DNA of 64,000 nt from Pseudomonas argentinensis (GCF_001839655.2 NZ_CP056087.1:3348001-3412000); one strand, 5' to 3'. Shown: positions 54,165-62,862, counted from the first letter of the stretch. The notes: generated by a model from the letters alone, not told the origin. Numbers and translations: made by a program.

Positions 54165-55205
54165 ATGAACAGCCTGATACCGCCCTACATCCTCGACCGC
54201 ATCATCGGCCACGGTTCCGAGCGCCAGCGCGATTGCGCACGCAACACCCTGCAGCACGTCAGCTCACTCAGGCACAACAACGGCAAGCCGCGCCCGAGCA
54301 ACGTGCAAGCGCGCCAGCTGCTGCCCGCCGGCCAACCCGAGCGCAGCATCTTCGATGCGCAGCAGCAGATGCAGCTGCCTGGCCAGCTCGCCCGCCGTGA
54401 GGGCCAGCCGGCCACCGGCGACGACGCCGTCGACGAAGCCTACGAGGCGCTGGGCGCCACCTACCGGTTCTTCCACGAGGTGCTCGGCCGCCATTCCATC
54501 GACGGCAACGGCCTGCCGCTGATCGGCACCGTGCACTATGGCCAACGCTATGAGAACGCCTTCTGGAATGGCGAGCAGATGGTCTTCGGCGACGGTGACG
54601 GCGAGATCTTCAACCGTTTCACCATCGCCCTCGACGTGGTCGCTCACGAACTGACCCATGGGGTGATCGACAGCGAGGCGGCGCTGGTCTACGTCAACCA
54701 GTCCGGCGCCCTCAACGAATCGCTTTCCGACGTGTTCGGCATCCTTACCAAGCAATACGCCCTGCAGCAGACGGTCGAGGCGTCGGACTGGATCATCGGT
54801 GCCGGCCTGCTCACCGAGTCCGTGAACGGCAAGGGGCTGCGCTCGATGTCGGCTCCCGGTAGCGCTTACGACGACCCGCTGCTGGGCAAGGATCCGCAGC
54901 CTGGGCACATGGGCGATTTCGTGCAGACCCGCGAGGACAACGGCGGCGTGCACATCAATTCGGGCATTCCCAACCGCGCCTTCTATCTGGCCGCCAAGGC
55001 GCTGGGCGGCCATGCCTGGGAAAAAGCCGGGCCGATCTGGTACGACACCCTTTGCGACGAACGCCTGGCCAACGATGCTGACTTCAGCGAATTCGCCCGC
55101 CTGTGCGTGGATCGCGCCGAACGGCGGTTCGGCCAGGGCTCGCCAGAGGCCGCCGCGGTGGCCAAGGCCTGGCGTGACGTGGGGATAGAGGTCAGCGCAG
55201 CATGA
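54165..55205 (+). CDS. Protealysin-like M4 metalloprotease
   Basis: A 346-residue zinc protease of the thermolysin family. Motifs: HELTH (H161, E162, H165) and the third zinc ligand E185 in ALNESLSDVFG, plus a downstream catalytic His region (GGVHINSGIPNRAFYLAA). There is no signal peptide; instead a short precursor of ~50 residues starts NSLIPPYILDRII, with the PPY motif typical of the protealysin subgroup, whose precursor is removed autocatalytically. AAGGA lies before the ATG. The stop overlaps the emfourin-type inhibitor gene (ATGA). Protealysins act inside cells or leave by non-classical routes and have been linked to host invasion in Serratia. Confidence 0.94.
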   Translation: MNSLIPPYILDRIIGHGSERQRDCARNTLQHVSSLRHNNGKPRPSNVQARQLLPAGQPERSIFDAQQQMQLPGQLARREGQPATGDDAVDEAYEALGATYRFFHEVLGRHSIDGNGLPLIGTVHYGQRYENAFWNGEQMVFGDGDGEIFNRFTIALDVVAHELTHGVIDSEAALVYVNQSGALNESLSDVFGILTKQYALQQTVEASDWIIGAGLLTESVNGKGLRSMSAPGSAYDDPLLGKDPQPGHMGDFVQTREDNGGVHINSGIPNRAFYLAAKALGGHAWEKAGPIWYDTLCDERLANDADFSEFARLCVDRAERRFGQGSPEAAAVAKAWRDVGIEVSAA

Positions 55206-55519
55206 ACGAGCTACCGCCACTGAGCGACGAGGCATTGGTGCGCATTTCCCGGCAAGGTGGCTTCGCGGCCATCGCCACGCTCAGTCGCCCCCGGGAAATC
55301 GACTTTGCCCAGTGCGACCCGGACCAGCGTGGGCAGGTGTGTTCGCTGCTGGAAGCCTGCCTGCCGGTTGCCAGCAAGGAGGCAGGTCGCGCTGACCAGC
55401 GCTTCTACCGGATCGAGCTGCAGGCATGCGCGCAGCGTGCGCAGGAGAAGCTGGTGCTGAACGTTCCCGAGGAGCGGGCTCCCCGGGATCTGGTGAAGCT
55501 CTGGAAAAATGGCCTTTAG
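55202..55519 (+). CDS. Emfourin-type inhibitor of the adjacent M4 protease
   Basis: A 105-residue protein starting MNELPPLSDEALVRISRQGG. Emfourins are small cytoplasmic proteins encoded directly after protealysin-like proteases that block their active site; length, position, the ISRQGGFAAI strand motif and the ATGA overlap all fit. Two Cys are present. Assignment rests mainly on context and short motif resemblance. A MITE-like repeat begins two bases after the stop codon. Confidence 0.82.
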   Translation: MNELPPLSDEALVRISRQGGFAAIATLSRPREIDFAQCDPDQRGQVCSLLEACLPVASKEAGRADQRFYRIELQACAQRAQEKLVLNVPEERAPRDLVKLWKNGL

Positions 55520-55520
55520 C

Positions 55521-55658
55521 AGGCCGTTTAAAAACGTAGGCGAGGCAGCCAGTGCAAGGCAAAAGCAACCGAAAAAGCGGAGTGTACGAGTTGTACATGA
55601 GCAATTTGAGGTTGTTTTTAACGCAGCAATGGCAACGTAGGTAGTTTTTCGACGGCCT
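55521..55658. repeat. MITE-like interspersed repeat with inverted ends
   Basis: 138 bp with imperfect inverted ends: AGGCCGTTTAAAAAC at 55521 and, on the other strand from 55658, AGGCCGTCGAAAAAC. The interior includes GTGTACGAGTTGTACATG and two AACGTAGG copies near the ends. No coding capacity. It lies between the emfourin stop and the convergent rraB stop, where it may act as a terminator. This resembles short dispersed repeats of pseudomonads. Different in sequence from the element at 1827. Confidence 0.7.
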
Positions 55659-55672
55659 GTCAGCCTCTGTCA

Positions 55673-56020
55673 TTACCCCTGGCGGCTTACCGGGCTCAGC
55701 TGCTGGGTAACACCCCAGCCATCGAGCTCGCCGCCGAGGGGAATCACCACCGACTCCAGGTCCTGGGCGAAATCCCCGATGCCGGCAGGCGTGACGTGCA
55801 TCACCTTGCTGACCTGCAGATACCAGTCGCCCTCGTCACGCTCGGTGACCTGGGCATGCAGGCTTTCGCCGCGAAAGTTGTGGGTCGCCTTGAGGGCCCG
55901 GGCGCGGTCGGGAAAGATGGCGTAGAACTCGATGGGATGAACGCTGGCGAAATCGAATCCACCTTCCTTCATACGGCGCAGAATGCCGCTACCAACATCT
56001 TCGTGCAGAATCGTGCTCAT
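55673..56020 (-). CDS. rraB: RraB-family regulator of RNase E
   Basis: A 115-residue protein matching the RraB ferredoxin-like fold: MKEGGFDFASVHPIEFYAIF, ARALKATHNFRGESLHAQV, VSKVMHVTPAGIGDFAQDLE. RraB binds RNase E and alters degradosome activity on selected mRNAs. The ATG at 56020 has GGAG seven bases upstream; a longer in-frame reading begins in non-protein-like sequence. It stands alone, far from RNase E. Confidence 0.88.
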   Translation of the reverse strand: MSTILHEDVGSGILRRMKEGGFDFASVHPIEFYAIFPDRARALKATHNFRGESLHAQVTERDEGDWYLQVSKVMHVTPAGIGDFAQDLESVVIPLGGELDGWGVTQQLSPVSRQG

Positions 56021-56331
56021 AGTTGATCTCCATCGGACGAGGAATTGATACGCCGTGGAACCGGCGATCTGTCTCAACATGCAACACACGGCGCACCGTG
56101 ATGACACCCGCGGGTACGAACTGGTCTGAAGACGCGTGCCCGATTCGCGCAGCACGCCTCTCAAGCATAGACCGCAGGTTGCCTGCGGTCATCCAACTAT
56201 CTTTGCCCCCGCAGCTCGTCGGCCTGCCTCGCCGGCCGGCACCACCGTGCTATACACGAGGGTGAAGCCACGCCCTGCCGGCAGCGCCATGATCACCCTG
56301 CCGCCTGGGCCAGACCCACGAGGTACACACC
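56021..56331. other. Divergent intergenic region
   Basis: 311 bp between rraB (minus) and the small gene at 56332 (plus). It holds a palindrome, CACGG-CGCA-CCGTG (56087-56100), about 70 bp before rraB, a possible operator. Overlapping open frames here lack ribosome sites and are not called. Confidence 0.45.
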
Positions 56332-56610
56332 ATGAGTACGCTGCAGTGCACTTACCGCGACCACTACATCAGTGCCGACGTCATGGAGCACCCCGGCATC
56401 CCCACACCCTGGGCCGGCGGTTGCCGTATCACCACACCGGACGGTCGCACCACGCGACGTCTGTCGCTGCCGGTCAACGGTGCCTTTCTCGATGACCTGA
56501 CCAAGGCCCAGCGGGCCTCCATTGCCCACGGCAAGTGGCTGGTCGATCAACATCTGGATAAAAGCCGGGATCTTTTTTCGGAAAATGTGGCCAAACGCCA
56601 CGCAGCATGA
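56332..56610 (+). CDS. Small hypothetical protein
   Basis: A 92-residue soluble protein starting MSTLQCTYRDHYISADVMEH. It is mixed alpha/beta by composition, with one Cys near residue 6 and one near 31 (WAGGCRITTP). A GAGG site lies before the ATG. No family recognised. Followed after 146 bp by a lipoprotein gene. Confidence 0.6.
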   Translation: MSTLQCTYRDHYISADVMEHPGIPTPWAGGCRITTPDGRTTRRLSLPVNGAFLDDLTKAQRASIAHGKWLVDQHLDKSRDLFSENVAKRHAA

Positions 56611-56756
56611 GACTGCGGCAAAAAGCCTGCATACGCAGCGGGCCTTTGGACTGATATTCCGGCATGCACATGCCTCGATTCGACCGGTCTCATGCCTCAC
56701 CGATTCGGCCGCGCTCAGGTGCGGCCGTTCCCATTCGAGACGAAGGTTGGATTTTC

Positions 56757-57344
56757 ATGGCGAACCGTACGCTTTCAATTTCCGCTGTTGTAATGACCAG
56801 TATCCTGGCGCTGAGCGCCTGCAGCGACGCCAGCAATACCCCCGCCAAGACCGCCTCCGCCGCCCAGAGCAGCCCGCCCAAGCTGCAGGAAAGGGAGGAT
56901 CTCAGTCCCTTCGCCGGCTTTGCCAGTGCCCGTTTCGGCAGCGACGAAACGGCCGTGCGCGCAGCCTGGAAGGGCTCGCTGCGCGACGGTGGCGGCTCGG
57001 ACAGCTGCCGCCAGCTGTTCCAGGATCCACGCCCGGCCAAGGGCTTCGGCACCTCGTTCATGCTCGAGAACGGCCAGTTCGTGCGTTACGACATCGACAG
57101 CCGCGAGCGCAAGGCACCCCGCGGCCTGCAGGTGGGCAGCAGCGCCCAGCAGATCCGCGCCACCTACCCGGGCCGCTTCGAAGAGCAGCCCAACAAGTAT
57201 GTCGAAGGTGCGACGGACTTTATCGTCACGCCCTATATCGATAGCGAAGCACGGATGGTGTTCGAGACCGATCCCGACGGTGTGGTGACGCGCTGGCGCA
57301 TCGGTTTGCCACCGGCGGTGTTCTACGTCGAAGGCTGCAGCTAA
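56757..57344 (+). CDS. Hypothetical lipoprotein
   Basis: A 195-residue protein. The signal peptide ISAVVMTSILALSACSDA has a lipobox (LSAC, Cys about residue 22). An Ala/Ser/Pro-rich linker (about 23-45) leads into a globular domain with GFASARFGSDETAVRAAW and LQVGSSAQQIRATYPGRF, two similar turns that suggest an internal repeat of a BamE/SmpA-like or DUF-type fold. The last residues contain a Cys (VEGCS) that could pair with the one in SDSCRQLF. Ends before a strong terminator. Function unknown. Confidence 0.7.
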   Translation: MANRTLSISAVVMTSILALSACSDASNTPAKTASAAQSSPPKLQEREDLSPFAGFASARFGSDETAVRAAWKGSLRDGGGSDSCRQLFQDPRPAKGFGTSFMLENGQFVRYDIDSRERKAPRGLQVGSSAQQIRATYPGRFEEQPNKYVEGATDFIVTPYIDSEARMVFETDPDGVVTRWRIGLPPAVFYVEGCS

Positions 57345-57364
57345 GTCGCTCCACCCATAAAAAA

Positions 57365-57389
57365 ACCGGCGCCAGGCGCCGGTTTTTTT
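57365..57389. terminator. Bidirectional terminator
   Basis: ACCGGCGC (57365-57372), short CAG loop, GCGCCGGT (57376-57383), then TTTTTT; an A-run precedes it. It separates the lipoprotein gene from the convergent LTA-synthase-like gene. Confidence 0.93.
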
Positions 57390-57398
57390 ATTTGCGTT

Positions 57399-59486
57399 TC
57401 AGGGCTTGGGTTTATCCGGCATGCCGTCCACCACCCCCGCCGTGTTATCCAGCAAACTCTTGGTAGCGGTTTGCAGGAAGCCTTCCATACGTTTTTTCAG
57501 CGCTTCGTCAACGGGCCCTTCTATCCGCGTGGCAGTGGGTTTCGCCCCCAGCCGATAGCTATAGAACCGTGGTTCGAAATCCTTGGGCTGCACCAGCACG
57601 TGCTCGGCAGTGACGATGGCCACGGTCTGGTCGCCGCCAGACGGCTTGATCACGCCCACGCCACCATCGCCCTCGGGCAGGTTGAGCAGGTCGCGTCCCC
57701 AGCACTGATGGCGTACCTCGCCACCCAGACGGCCCATGATGGTCGGCACGATATCCACCTGGGTGCCGACGGTATGCCTGACCTTGCCGAATTTCTCCTG
57801 AATGCCCGGTGCGATCAGCAGCAGCGGTACGTTGAAGCGCTGCAGATCCATTTCCGTGACCTGGTCGAAGCCGCCAAAACCATGGTCGCCCACGACCACG
57901 AACAGGGTCTGCTTGAAATACGGCTCCTTGCGCGCCTTTTCGAAGAACTGCCCCAGCGCCCAGTCCGAATAGCGCATGGCGGTGCGGTGCCGATCTTCCT
58001 TGCCGTTGATCATCACCGGCTCGACCGGCAGGTCTTTCGGCAGGGCATAGGGTGTGTGGTTGGAAAGGGTCTGAAACAGCGCATAGAAGGGTTTATCGCC
58101 GTAGTTGGTCTTCAGTTCCAGGGCGCCCCGGTCGAACATGTCCTGGTCGGACACCCCCCAGGTCGGATCCATGAACACCGGGTCGACGAAGTCCTCACGG
58201 CCGATGAAGTGGGTCATGCCCTGGTTGCTGAAGAAGCCGGACTGGTTGTCCCACTGGAAGTTGCCGTTGTAGACGTACAGGTTGTCGTAGCCACGGGCGC
58301 CCAGCAGCTGCGGCAGGCCGGAGAACTTGTGGGCACCTTCAGGCGTGCGCATCAGGTATTCGAAGCCGGGCAGGTTCGGGAAGCACGCCATGGTGGCGAA
58401 CATGCCCTGGTGGGTATGGGTGCCGTTGGAGAAGAAACGGTCGAACAGCAGCCCCTCCCGGCTCAGCTTGTCGAAATACGGGGTGATATTGCCGGGCGCA
58501 CCCAGGGCGCCGACCGAATGCCCGGCGAAGCTTTCCATGAGGATGACCACCACGTTGCGGATCGGCAGGGTCTTGTCGCTCGGCGGCGTATAGACGCGGC
58601 GGATGGCGGCGCTGTCGGCATCGACCAGTTGGTCGTCCACGGTCAGCAGCATGTCGCGGGTGATCTGCCGGGCCTGCTGGTCGTCCAGGGTCGCTTGCCA
58701 GGTGTTGTCACGGTGCGGGCCGAAGGTCGCCTGGGCCGCGCTGAACAGGGTCAGGGTGCCATTGAGGCCCAGCTGGTTGGCGAACATCGACTCGGTGGCA
58801 TAGGCATCGCCCCAGCGCAGCGGCGGGCCCTGGCGCAGATGGCCGCGGGCAGCGATCACCGCGATCAGCAGGCACAGGAGGAACACCGACACCCGCCAGT
58901 ACCAGGCCACCGCAGGCCGTGCGCCGCCAGCGCGGGCCGGCGCCTGGGGGCGGCTGGCGCGATCGAAGCGGCTGAACATCCACCATAGCAGGCCGGTGAC
59001 GACGAACCAGGCGATCAGGTAGCGCGCCACCGGGAACCCATTCCACAGCATGCTCATCACCGTGGCCTGGTCTTCCTGCAGGTACTGGAACACCAGGCTG
59101 TTCAGGCGCTGGTGGAATTCCTTGTAGAAATCCAGCTCGGCCAGGCCGAGAAACAGCGTCACGCTGGCGAAGACCGTCAGCCACAGGCGCTGCCAGCCGC
59201 GGGCCAGCATGGCGCGGGTGCTCAGCAAGGCGATCAGCAGCGGCGCGCAGGCGTAGACCACCACCCGCAGGTCGAAGCGCAGGCCGTTGTAGAAGGCCTC
59301 GACGAATGCGGCGCTGGGCGTGTCGCCGATCAGCTCGCGGTTGTAGACCAGCAAGGCGACGCGCAGCAGGCTGTACATCACCAGCAGGGCCAGGCCACTG
59401 AACAGGGTGAAGAGCAACTGGCTGCGTATCGGCTGCAGGGAATGGGGGGTGTTGGAAGGGGTGCCCTGAACTGCTGTAGGGGTCAT
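57399..59486 (-). CDS. LTA-synthase/OpgB-like phosphoglycerol or phosphoethanolamine transferase
   Basis: A 695-residue inner-membrane enzyme. Five TM helices occupy about 25-215; the periplasmic sulfatase-fold domain starts near 310. Metal/catalytic motifs: VVVILMESFAGHSVGA (metal-binding Glu), FFSNGTHTHQGMFATMACF with the nucleophilic Thr, VVVGDHGFGG near the end of the domain. The family transfers phosphoglycerol, phosphoethanolamine or similar groups from phospholipids to glycans or lipid A. Since Pseudomonas makes no lipoteichoic acid, a periplasmic glucan or LPS acceptor is likelier. No neighbouring pathway gene. Confidence 0.9.
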   Translation of the reverse strand: MTPTAVQGTPSNTPHSLQPIRSQLLFTLFSGLALLVMYSLLRVALLVYNRELIGDTPSAAFVEAFYNGLRFDLRVVVYACAPLLIALLSTRAMLARGWQRLWLTVFASVTLFLGLAELDFYKEFHQRLNSLVFQYLQEDQATVMSMLWNGFPVARYLIAWFVVTGLLWWMFSRFDRASRPQAPARAGGARPAVAWYWRVSVFLLCLLIAVIAARGHLRQGPPLRWGDAYATESMFANQLGLNGTLTLFSAAQATFGPHRDNTWQATLDDQQARQITRDMLLTVDDQLVDADSAAIRRVYTPPSDKTLPIRNVVVILMESFAGHSVGALGAPGNITPYFDKLSREGLLFDRFFSNGTHTHQGMFATMACFPNLPGFEYLMRTPEGAHKFSGLPQLLGARGYDNLYVYNGNFQWDNQSGFFSNQGMTHFIGREDFVDPVFMDPTWGVSDQDMFDRGALELKTNYGDKPFYALFQTLSNHTPYALPKDLPVEPVMINGKEDRHRTAMRYSDWALGQFFEKARKEPYFKQTLFVVVGDHGFGGFDQVTEMDLQRFNVPLLLIAPGIQEKFGKVRHTVGTQVDIVPTIMGRLGGEVRHQCWGRDLLNLPEGDGGVGVIKPSGGDQTVAIVTAEHVLVQPKDFEPRFYSYRLGAKPTATRIEGPVDEALKKRMEGFLQTATKSLLDNTAGVVDGMPDKPKP

Positions 59487-59672
59487 GTTCGATCATCCAC
59501 AAAAGACGTTTACTGCAGGCCCGCCCTGTCACGGCGAGCGGCGGCGCGGCAGTCTGGAGGGTCGAATGTGAAAAATTTGTTGCACTGTTCTGACACCCGA
59601 AGTGGACGGTGCTTTGGTTTGAAAGTCATTTTTCACGCTGACAAGGTGTCGCCTCGGCGTTATCGTCACGCC

Positions 59673-60551
59673 ATGCCAAGCACCGAATTCCTCACCCTGC
59701 CCTACCAGGCGCCCTGGGACTGGCAGCAGTTCCACGCCCACTTCAGGCTGCGCGCCATCGCCGGGCAGGAATACCTGGGCGAGCACGACTACTGCCGCAG
59801 CTTTTGCCTTGGTGATGTCACCGGCTGGTTTCGCGTCACCGCCCTGCCCGGCCAGCATGCCCTGAGGCTGGAGCACAGTGCCTCGGCCAGCGCCTGCCTG
59901 GCGGAACTCACCCGGCGGGTGCGGCGCATGTTCGACCTGGATGCCGACCCGGCGCTGATCGCCGCCCATTTCGCCGCCGACCCGCATCTGGCACAGATGC
60001 TCGCCCGCCACCCCGGCCTGCGCCTGCCAACCGCCTTCGATGCCTTCGAACAGGCGGTGCGTGCCATCGTCGGCCAGCAGGTCACGGTCAAGGCCGCGGT
60101 GACCATTACCGGGCGCCTGGTTGGAAGGCTCGGCGAACCGCTGGCCGACGCGCCCGCGGGTATCGACCGGCTGTTTCCAACGCCCGAAGCCCTGGCCGCA
60201 GCCAACCTCGACGGCATCGGCATGCCCGGCAAGCGCGTGCAGACCCTGCAGCACTTCGCCGCCCAGGTCGCCAGCGGCACGCTGCGCCTGGATATCAGCC
60301 AGGGCGCGAGCGAGTTGATCGAGCGCCTCTGCGCCCTGCCCGGCATCGGCCCATGGACGGCCGAGTACATCGCCCTGCGCGCCTTCGGCGACGCCGATGC
60401 CTTTCCCGCCAGTGACCTGGGCCTGCTCAAGGCACCGATCTGGGGCCCCACCGGCATCACCGCCCGGCAACTGCAGCTGCACGCCGAAGCCTGGCGGCCC
60501 TGGCGCGCCTATGCCGCCGCGCACCTGTGGCACAACTACTCGGGAGGCTGA
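59673..60551 (+). CDS. AlkA-like DNA-3-methyladenine glycosylase II
   Basis: A 292-residue base-excision glycosylase. An AlkA_N domain covers about 1-115, followed by the helix-hairpin-helix core: AFEQAVRAIVGQQVTVKAA, LPGIGPWTAEYIALRA (HhH) and the catalytic Asp about D248 in AFPASDLGL. It removes alkylated purines. The ATG at 59673 gives the canonical N-terminus; a much longer open frame upstream is antisense to the transferase gene. It lies two bases before ogt, forming an alkylation-repair operon. No Ada regulator in the window. Confidence 0.93.
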   Translation: MPSTEFLTLPYQAPWDWQQFHAHFRLRAIAGQEYLGEHDYCRSFCLGDVTGWFRVTALPGQHALRLEHSASASACLAELTRRVRRMFDLDADPALIAAHFAADPHLAQMLARHPGLRLPTAFDAFEQAVRAIVGQQVTVKAAVTITGRLVGRLGEPLADAPAGIDRLFPTPEALAAANLDGIGMPGKRVQTLQHFAAQVASGTLRLDISQGASELIERLCALPGIGPWTAEYIALRAFGDADAFPASDLGLLKAPIWGPTGITARQLQLHAEAWRPWRAYAAAHLWHNYSGG

Positions 60552-60553
60552 GA

Positions 60554-61048
60554 ATGTTCTATCGCTACCAGGAAAGCCCCATCGGCCGTCTGTTCATGGC
60601 CGGCGACGAGAATGGTCTGCAGCAGCTATTGATGGACGTGGAGCGTACGCCCTGGCGGATCGGTGACGGCTGGCAGGCGGCCGGCTCGCAGCTCGATGAT
60701 GCCAGCCGCCAGCTCGATGAATACTTCGCGGGCCACAGGCAGCGCTTCGAGCTGCGCCTCAATCCCCAGGGCACGCCTTTCCAGCAGATAGTGTGGCAGG
60801 CATTGCAGCAGATTCCGTTCGGCAAGATCGACAGCTACAGCGCCCTGGCCCAGCGCATCGAACGGCCCAACGCCGTGCGCGCCGTGGGCGCGGCCAATGG
60901 TGCCAACCCGATCTGCATCATCATCCCCTGCCACCGCGTGATCGGCCGCGACGGCAGCCTGACCGGCTTTGCCGGCGGCCTGCCGCGTAAACAGTTGCTG
61001 CTGGAGCTCGAAGGTGCCGTGCCCAGACTACAGGCCAGCCTGTTCTGA
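60554..61048 (+). CDS. ogt: Methylated-DNA--protein-cysteine methyltransferase Ogt
   Basis: A 164-residue suicide repair protein taking methyl groups from O6-methylguanine. The acceptor cysteine is about C126 in IIIPCHRVIGRDG; the DNA-binding HTH with Arg finger (RPNAVRAVGAANGANP) is intact. GGGAGG lies before the ATG at 60554, two bases after the alkA-like stop, so the two repair enzymes are translated together. The N-terminal domain lacks Ada-type zinc cysteines. Confidence 0.96.
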   Translation: MFYRYQESPIGRLFMAGDENGLQQLLMDVERTPWRIGDGWQAAGSQLDDASRQLDEYFAGHRQRFELRLNPQGTPFQQIVWQALQQIPFGKIDSYSALAQRIERPNAVRAVGAANGANPICIIIPCHRVIGRDGSLTGFAGGLPRKQLLLELEGAVPRLQASLF

Positions 61049-61056
61049 GAAGCGGC

Positions 61057-61602
61057 TCAGTCTTCCAGGCGTGGGAAAGCGGCAGCAATGGGGTCACCAC
61101 TGGGCCTGGGCTGCGCCGCGTTCGCGGCAGACAGGCGAATCGCCACGCAGTGCGGAAACTCGCCTAGGTCGAACCAGTGGCGCGTACCGGCCGGCACGCT
61201 GATCAGTCCATTGCGCTCACCGACCAGCGCATAGACGTAGTCATCGATATGCAGGTTCAACAGCCCCTGCCCGGCCAGGAACAGATACAGCTGCACGCCA
61301 TCGGCCTCTACCTCCACGGGGGCTTCGAGCGGCTTGTCGCCCTCGCGGGGCCAGTGACGCTGGTCGATGCTGATCACCTCGACCTGGCGCAGGTCGCCGT
61401 CACGCCTGAGCTGCTCCAGCGGCTCGCCCAGCGCGGCGAGGATGGCGTCCCCAGCGTCCCCGGCCTGCACCCGGCTTTCCAGCGGTAACTCGCGAAACTC
61501 GATACCGACCGCCGCCAAGGTGCAGGTGATGTCTTCGGCATGGCCCAGCACCTTGTTGGGGATCAGCGGGCTGGACTGGTGATGAACGCTCAGGCGACTC
61601 AT
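61057..61602 (-). CDS. Acireductone-dioxygenase-like cupin lacking metal ligands
   Basis: A 181-residue protein clearly related to acireductone dioxygenase of the methionine salvage pathway (PNKVLGHAEDITCTLAAVGI; LHIDDYVYALVGERNGLISV; AGTRHWFDLG). The family's metal site HxHxxxE is missing: in the corresponding stretch (about 92-108, LEAPVEVEADGVQLYLF) V98, A100 and Q104 take the places of the two His and the Glu, and only the fourth ligand, H142, remains. Ordinary dioxygenase activity is therefore unlikely. No mtnB/mtnC gene is adjacent. Position between ogt and the MFS-aroC genes is shared by other pseudomonads, so it may be a conserved paralogue. Confidence 0.83.
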   Translation of the reverse strand: MSRLSVHHQSSPLIPNKVLGHAEDITCTLAAVGIEFRELPLESRVQAGDAGDAILAALGEPLEQLRRDGDLRQVEVISIDQRHWPREGDKPLEAPVEVEADGVQLYLFLAGQGLLNLHIDDYVYALVGERNGLISVPAGTRHWFDLGEFPHCVAIRLSAANAAQPRPSGDPIAAAFPRLED

Positions 61603-61648
61603 GGGTGATTCCTGTTCGGCTGTGGCCACCTTGCGGCGACCTGATGGG

Positions 61649-62794
61649 TCATGTCGGCTCGGCCGTGCGCCGGGCCATGATAACGGCTGCGAGCAAAGCA
61701 GCCAGCCCTGCCAGGGCGAATGTCCACTGTGGGCCGAGGCCGTTCCAGCTGTAGCCCGCGTACAGCGCACCCAGCGCGCCGCCGATGCCGGCCAGCGAGG
61801 CATACAGCGCCTGCCCCTGGCCCTGCTGGCGGGCGCCGAAGCTGCGCTGCACGAAGGCGATGGATGCGGCGTGGAAACTGCCGAAGGTGGCGGCGTGCAG
61901 CAGTTGGGCGAACAGCAACACAGCGAGGTGATCGGCGAAAAAGCCCATCAACACCCAGCGCAACGCGGCGATGGCGAAACTGGCGACCAACACCTGGCGC
62001 AGGCTGAAATGCCCGAGCAACCGCGCCATGGCCATGAACACCAGTACCTCGGCAACCACCCCCAGGGCCCAGAGCATGCCGATCAATCCGCGGCTGTAGC
62101 CGAGCTGCTCCAGGTGAATGCTCAGGAAGGTGTAGTACGGCCCGTGGGACAGCTGCATCAGCGCCACGCACAGGTAGAAGGCCAGCACACCGGGCTGCCT
62201 GAGCTGCTTCAGGAAACCGCCCTGGCTCGCCGACTGCGAGGACGCCAGTGGCCGGGCATCCGGCACCCAGAAGCTGCTCAGGGCAATGCCGGTGATGATC
62301 AGCAGCAGCACCCAGGGATAGACGTCCAGGCCGAGCAGATCGAAGGCCTTGCCCAGGCCGACCACGCTGAGGATAAAGCCGATCGAGCCCCACAGGCGAA
62401 TCTGCGCATAGCGCGCCGACTGCTCGCGCAGGTGCGCCAGGGTGATGACCTCGAACTGCGGCAGCACCGCATGCCAGAAGAAGGCATGCAAGGCCATCAC
62501 CAGGGCCAGCCAGGCATAACTCTGGCTGACGAAGATCAGGCTCAGGCTGAGCAAGGTGCACAAGGCGCCCAACCGCACGATGAGCAAGCGTCTGCCGCTA
62601 TAGTCGCCGAGCCAGCCCCACAGGTTCGGGGCGATGCAGCGCATCAGCATGGGAATGGCCACCAGCTCGCCGATGCGTGCCGGTGAAAAGCCCAGGTGCG
62701 CGAAGTACAGGCCCAGAAACGGCGCGGTGGCGCCGAGCAGCGCGAAGTAGAACAGGTAGAAACCGGACAGGCGCCAGTACGGAACAGCCGCCAC
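61649..62794 (-). CDS. MFS transporter (HcaT/PP-type sugar or phenylpropionate family)
   Basis: A 381-residue 12-TM permease in the MFS_1_like/HcaT group: PYWRLSGFYLFYFALLGATA opens the protein and NLWGWLGDYSGRRL carries the loop 2-3 motif; LHAATFGSFHAA is in the C-terminal half. Substrate unknown. The start is GTG at 62794 without a clear ribosome site. It lies upstream of the acireductone-like gene and downstream of aroC, probably in the same transcript. Confidence 0.88.
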   Translation of the reverse strand: MAAVPYWRLSGFYLFYFALLGATAPFLGLYFAHLGFSPARIGELVAIPMLMRCIAPNLWGWLGDYSGRRLLIVRLGALCTLLSLSLIFVSQSYAWLALVMALHAFFWHAVLPQFEVITLAHLREQSARYAQIRLWGSIGFILSVVGLGKAFDLLGLDVYPWVLLLIITGIALSSFWVPDARPLASSQSASQGGFLKQLRQPGVLAFYLCVALMQLSHGPYYTFLSIHLEQLGYSRGLIGMLWALGVVAEVLVFMAMARLLGHFSLRQVLVASFAIAALRWVLMGFFADHLAVLLFAQLLHAATFGSFHAASIAFVQRSFGARQQGQGQALYASLAGIGGALGALYAGYSWNGLGPQWTFALAGLAALLAAVIMARRTAEPT

Positions 62795-62862
62795 AGGCTA
62801 CAGGCCGCAGGCTTCAGGAAAGAGCCGCTGTGGCCTGCAGCCTGGCGCTTGCAGCCGGCAAC
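62795..62862. repeat. REP-like GC-rich palindromic sequence
   Basis: 68 bp between aroC and the MFS gene containing repeated, partly palindromic GCAGCCTG/CAGGCTAC/GCAGGCTTCAGG elements. A related GCAGCCTGCGGC motif recurs at 63980-63995 beyond aroC. This resembles repetitive extragenic palindromes of pseudomonads. Not aligned to a named family. Confidence 0.5.

Noticed and set aside
59112..59672. Upstream extension of the AlkA-like protein
   Set aside because: It is antisense to the LTA-synthase-like gene; the family N-terminus begins at 59673.
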